This document shows, piece after piece, positions 7,926-9,831 of a stretch of DNA of 9,831 nt. The stretch covers positions 1 to 9,831 of the forward strand of contig CAILAQ010000362.1 of assembly GCA_903832165.1 (NCBI GenBank), given 5' to 3'. Under the pieces are notes generated by a model. It did not search any database, was not told the DNA's origin, and saw nothing but the letters and a program-made list of their open reading frames with translations. This DNA is from an uncultured Bacteroidota bacterium. Its GTDB lineage: Bacteria; Bacteroidota; Bacteroidia; Bacteroidales; UBA12481. Positions within the stretch are counted from its first letter, which is position 1; each line of letters starts with the position of its first letter. The position numbers and the translations under genes were made by a program.

Positions 7926-7971
7926 GTTGCACCGCCAACTGCCAACTGCCGACTGCCGACTGCCAACTTAC
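7922..7971. terminator. Inverted repeat enclosing a repeat-filled convergent junction, possible terminator
   Basis: GTAAGTTG (7922-7929) and CAACTTAC (7964-7971) are perfect 8-base inverted arms around a 34-base loop. The left arm includes the TAA stop of the response regulator and the right arm the TAA stop of the convergent cupredoxin gene. The long loop makes it a poor classical intrinsic terminator, and T-tracts are lacking, so the function is uncertain. The symmetry may partly arise from the tandem 7-bp units inside. Confidence 0.3.
7935..7969. repeat. Five tandem 7-bp units (CCRACTG)
   Basis: Five consecutive heptamers: CCAACTG, CCAACTG, CCGACTG, CCGACTG and CCAACTT. They fill nearly all the space between the response regulator stop and the cupredoxin gene, and the last unit runs into the cupredoxin stop codon. 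I recall similar CTGCC(A/G)A strings between genes in other Bacteroidota, but cannot verify this here. The alternation of A and G units suggests duplication followed by point change or unequal exchange. Function unknown; a slippage-prone mini-repeat or dispersed intergenic element are both possible. Confidence 0.85.
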
Positions 7972-8594
7972 TTAATGATCTCAAATTTCTTCACCAACCT
8001 GTTGCTGCCTTCAGTAACCATGACAAAGTGATATCCACTGGCCAGCCGGCTGGCATCAAACTGGCAATAATAATCTCCGTTCCGGAGGGTTAAATCCGGT
8101 GTCAGATCTTTCTCTAATTGTCCATTGATGGAATACATACCGATTTTTACCGGATTATTTCCGGCAGCAGTCATTTTGATTGTACCTGTCGTTGTTACCG
8201 GATTAGGGAACAGGGAAACCGAAAATTCTGCCGAAGGGGTGTCATGAATTCCGGAGAATTGCGACACAGCTATTTTCCCTTTCATGCCGAATTGCACATG
8301 AGCAGTGCAGATATAATAAATCGTATCTGCAGTGCCGATAGTAAAGGTCAGATTTGTAGTGGAAGGTCCGAATCCGCCAGCCAGGGCTGCAGTTCCGCCA
8401 GCTGTCCAGGTAGCTTTGCTCACCTGAAGCAGAGGGTGTGATACGGAAGCATTAATGGTAACCGTGTCACCTATATGTGCAGACAGAACAACCGGCGAAT
8501 ACGCTAATCCGCTGAAGGTGATGGTATGTTTTGTGGCATGAACATTCAATGTCATTGCCGAGAAAACCGCTAAAAGAATTACGAGCTTTTTCAT
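7968..8594 (-). CDS. Secreted cupredoxin-like protein with type IX secretion sorting domain
   Basis: A 208-residue exported protein. Residues 1-20 are a Sec signal peptide (lysines at 2-3, hydrophobic core, VHA before the cut). Residues about 21-112 form a plastocyanin-like fold with an apparent complete type 1 copper site: H53 in SHPLLQV, then C96, H99 and M104 in YYICTAHVQFGMKG, the Cys-x2-His-x4-Met spacing of plastocyanin. Residues about 123-208 are a type IX (Por) C-terminal sorting domain, with SLFPNP near 127-132, SINGQ at 155-159, and an ending VKKFEIIK after LASGYHFVMV. It would be exported by Sec, cross the outer membrane by the type IX system, lose the tail and be surface-anchored or released. 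Electron transfer or copper binding at the surface is the family-based expectation; no redox partner gene is adjacent. The ATG at 8594 directly precedes the signal peptide. Confidence 0.9.
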   Translation of the reverse strand: MKKLVILLAVFSAMTLNVHATKHTITFSGLAYSPVVLSAHIGDTVTINASVSHPLLQVSKATWTAGGTAALAGGFGPSTTNLTFTIGTADTIYYICTAHVQFGMKGKIAVSQFSGIHDTPSAEFSVSLFPNPVTTTGTIKMTAAGNNPVKIGMYSINGQLEKDLTPDLTLRNGDYYCQFDASRLASGYHFVMVTEGSNRLVKKFEIIK

Positions 8595-8665
8595 CTGAGT
8601 ATATTGTTGAATTTAATATTAATACACAATAAGAGAAAAAATGTTTAGGAATGGGTGGCCATGGT

Positions 8666-8673
8666 TACCTTTG
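8666..8673 (+). promoter_or_regulatory. Candidate -7 promoter box (TACCTTTG) for the helicase, leaderless or nearly so
   Basis: TACCTTTG is a full TAnnTTTG match ending only 4 bases before the helicase ATG at 8678. If used, transcription would start at or within a base or two of the start codon, giving a leaderless mRNA. A TTTA at 8644-8647 is the nearest upstream T-run but is closer than the usual -33 spacing. The remainder of this 83-base divergent region is A/T-rich and shows no clear box for the cupredoxin gene. Confidence 0.4.
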
Positions 8674-8677
8674 CCGC

Positions 8678-9831
8678 ATGCAAAAAGATAATCTGACAGA
8701 TCAAATACTGGCCTCGCTTAAGATTGAAACACTGAACGAGATGCAGCGGGCATCCATCACGGCCATTGATAAAAAGGGAGATGTGGTTCTGGTGGCTCCC
8801 ACTGGTTCCGGTAAAACGCTTGCATTTCTGCTTCCTCTGGTGAAAAGGCTCGATCCCGCAATTCCAAATGTTCAGGCACTGATACTTGCACCTTCGCGAG
8901 AGCTGGCCTTGCAGATTGAGCAGGTTTTTCGTTCCATGGGTACCGATTTTAAAGTGAACTGCTGTTACGGAGGTCATTCCATGAGTATTGAGAAAAAGAA
9001 CCTTTCAGAGCCGCCAGCGGTGCTGATCGGAACTCCGGGCCGTATAGCCGACCATATTAATCGCGAGACATTTGATCCTTCATTCATTGTGACGCTGGTT
9101 CTGGATGAGTTCGATAAATCGCTTGAATTCGGCTTTGAGAAAGAGATGTCATTTATTATCCGAAAGGTTAAATCAATCAGAAAGCGTATTCTGACTTCGG
9201 CAACACAGTCCATCGAGATACCAGATTTTGTTGGTTTAACAAACCCGGCACACCTTGATTTTGCTTCAGATCAGCAGAGTGCAGGCACCCTGTCGGTCAA
9301 GATGGTTGTTTCAGAAGACCGCGATAAGCTAATGACCCTTTTTAAATTGATCTGTAACCTGGAAACAGGATCGACTCTAATTTTCTGCAATCATAAGGAT
9401 GCGGTGGAACGAGTAAGTAATTTCCTGAAAACAAAATCGTTGGTCAATGAATTCTTTCACGGAGGACTCGAACAGCAAGATCGTGAGAGTGTGCTGATCC
9501 GGTTCAGAAACGGCAGCAATAATATCCTGATAAGTACTGACCTCGCCTCCCGCGGCCTGGATATTCCGGAGATCAGGTATATCATCCATTACCATCTTCC
9601 CTCAACAGGCGATGCCTATACGCACAGGAACGGCCGCACTGCCAGGATGAATGCCTCAGGAACCACGTTTGTTATTTTAGCTGCGGACGAGGTGCTTCCG
9701 AATTATATTTCCCAGGCTCCGGAAGGATTTCACCTGGACCAGGAATGCGGAATGCCTCAGATTCCGGCCTGGACCACACTTTTTATCGGTGCCGGCAAAA
9801 AGGATAAGGTCAATAAAATGGATATTGTTGG
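8678..9831 (+). CDS. DEAD-box RNA helicase, DbpA-like (3' end beyond window)
   Basis: From the ATG at 8678 the frame stays open for 384 codons plus two bases to the right edge. It is an ATP-dependent RNA helicase, probably acting in ribosome assembly or RNA remodelling. Motifs in order: Q-motif region ETLNEMQ (17-23), Walker A APTGSGKT (40-47, K46), Ia PSRELALQI (72-80), Ib TPGR (119-122), II as DEFD (143-146) instead of DEAD, III SAT (174-176), IV LIFCN (234-238), V STDLASRGLDIP (286-297) and VI HRNGRTAR (316-323). The final residues GKKDKVNKMDIV look like the start of the DbpA RNA-binding domain (PF03880), which in E. coli DbpA recognises 23S rRNA hairpin 92; the rest lies outside the window. 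I recall DEFD in Bacteroidota homologues, so it is probably a lineage feature. The cupredoxin gene is divergent upstream. Confidence 0.93.
   Translation, partial: MQKDNLTDQILASLKIETLNEMQRASITAIDKKGDVVLVAPTGSGKTLAFLLPLVKRLDPAIPNVQALILAPSRELALQIEQVFRSMGTDFKVNCCYGGHSMSIEKKNLSEPPAVLIGTPGRIADHINRETFDPSFIVTLVLDEFDKSLEFGFEKEMSFIIRKVKSIRKRILTSATQSIEIPDFVGLTNPAHLDFASDQQSAGTLSVKMVVSEDRDKLMTLFKLICNLETGSTLIFCNHKDAVERVSNFLKTKSLVNEFFHGGLEQQDRESVLIRFRNGSNNILISTDLASRGLDIPEIRYIIHYHLPSTGDAYTHRNGRTARMNASGTTFVILAADEVLPNYISQAPEGFHLDQECGMPQIPAWTTLFIGAGKKDKVNKMDIV

Noticed and set aside
7935..7969. CRISPR-like array
   Set aside because: Units are 7 bp and directly abutting with no spacers, and no cas gene is present.
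8645..8977. 110-codon minus-strand open frame over the helicase start
   Set aside because: It is antisense to clear helicase motifs (Walker A, Ia) and shows no family resemblance.

Overview
The window looks like an ordinary chromosomal stretch of a Bacteroidota (Bacteroidetes) bacterium, about mid-40s %GC by eye. Four things point there. Several gene starts have TAnnTTTG boxes, the -7 element of that phylum. One secreted protein ends in a type IX secretion (Por) sorting domain. One lipoprotein carries a Fibrobacter-succinogenes-type paralogous domain. The serine hydroxymethyltransferase and DEAD-box helicase read like their Bacteroidota orthologues. I cannot place it below phylum from sequence alone. 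I see no rRNA, tRNA, CRISPR array, insertion sequence or phage gene, and no gene-free stretch above 300 bases.

Layout. (1) Bases 1-1372, minus strand: glyA, followed 7 bases downstream by the first 28 codons of a membrane-anchored protein that runs off the left edge. (2) Bases 1513-5068, plus strand: two tandem ClC-family chloride channel/transporter paralogues with C-terminal CBS pairs, separated by 4 bases. (3) Bases 5073-6263, minus strand: a surface lipoprotein with PKD, fibronectin-like and FISUMP domains. (4) Bases 6328-7925, plus strand: a NarL-type two-component system, histidine kinase then LuxR-family response regulator, overlapping by ATGA. (5) Bases 7968-8594, minus strand: a small secreted blue-copper (cupredoxin) protein with a type IX sorting tail. 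(6) Bases 8678 to the right edge, plus strand: a DbpA-like DEAD-box RNA helicase, truncated in its C-terminal RNA-binding domain.

How the parts relate. The two ClC genes are clearly one transcription unit and may give homo- or heterodimers; they differ in the anion-selectivity motifs. The kinase and regulator are one unit, transcribed divergently from the FISUMP lipoprotein across a 64-base region with a TAnnTTTG box facing each way. That makes co-regulation possible but unproven. The two convergent gene junctions (around 5070 and 7945) both have inverted repeats whose arms contain both stop codons, suggesting compact bidirectional terminators. The second also holds five tandem 7-bp units.

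I did not find a convincing undescribed system. The items most worth a second look are the divergent tandem ClC pair, the structured convergent junctions, and the apparently leaderless helicase promoter.
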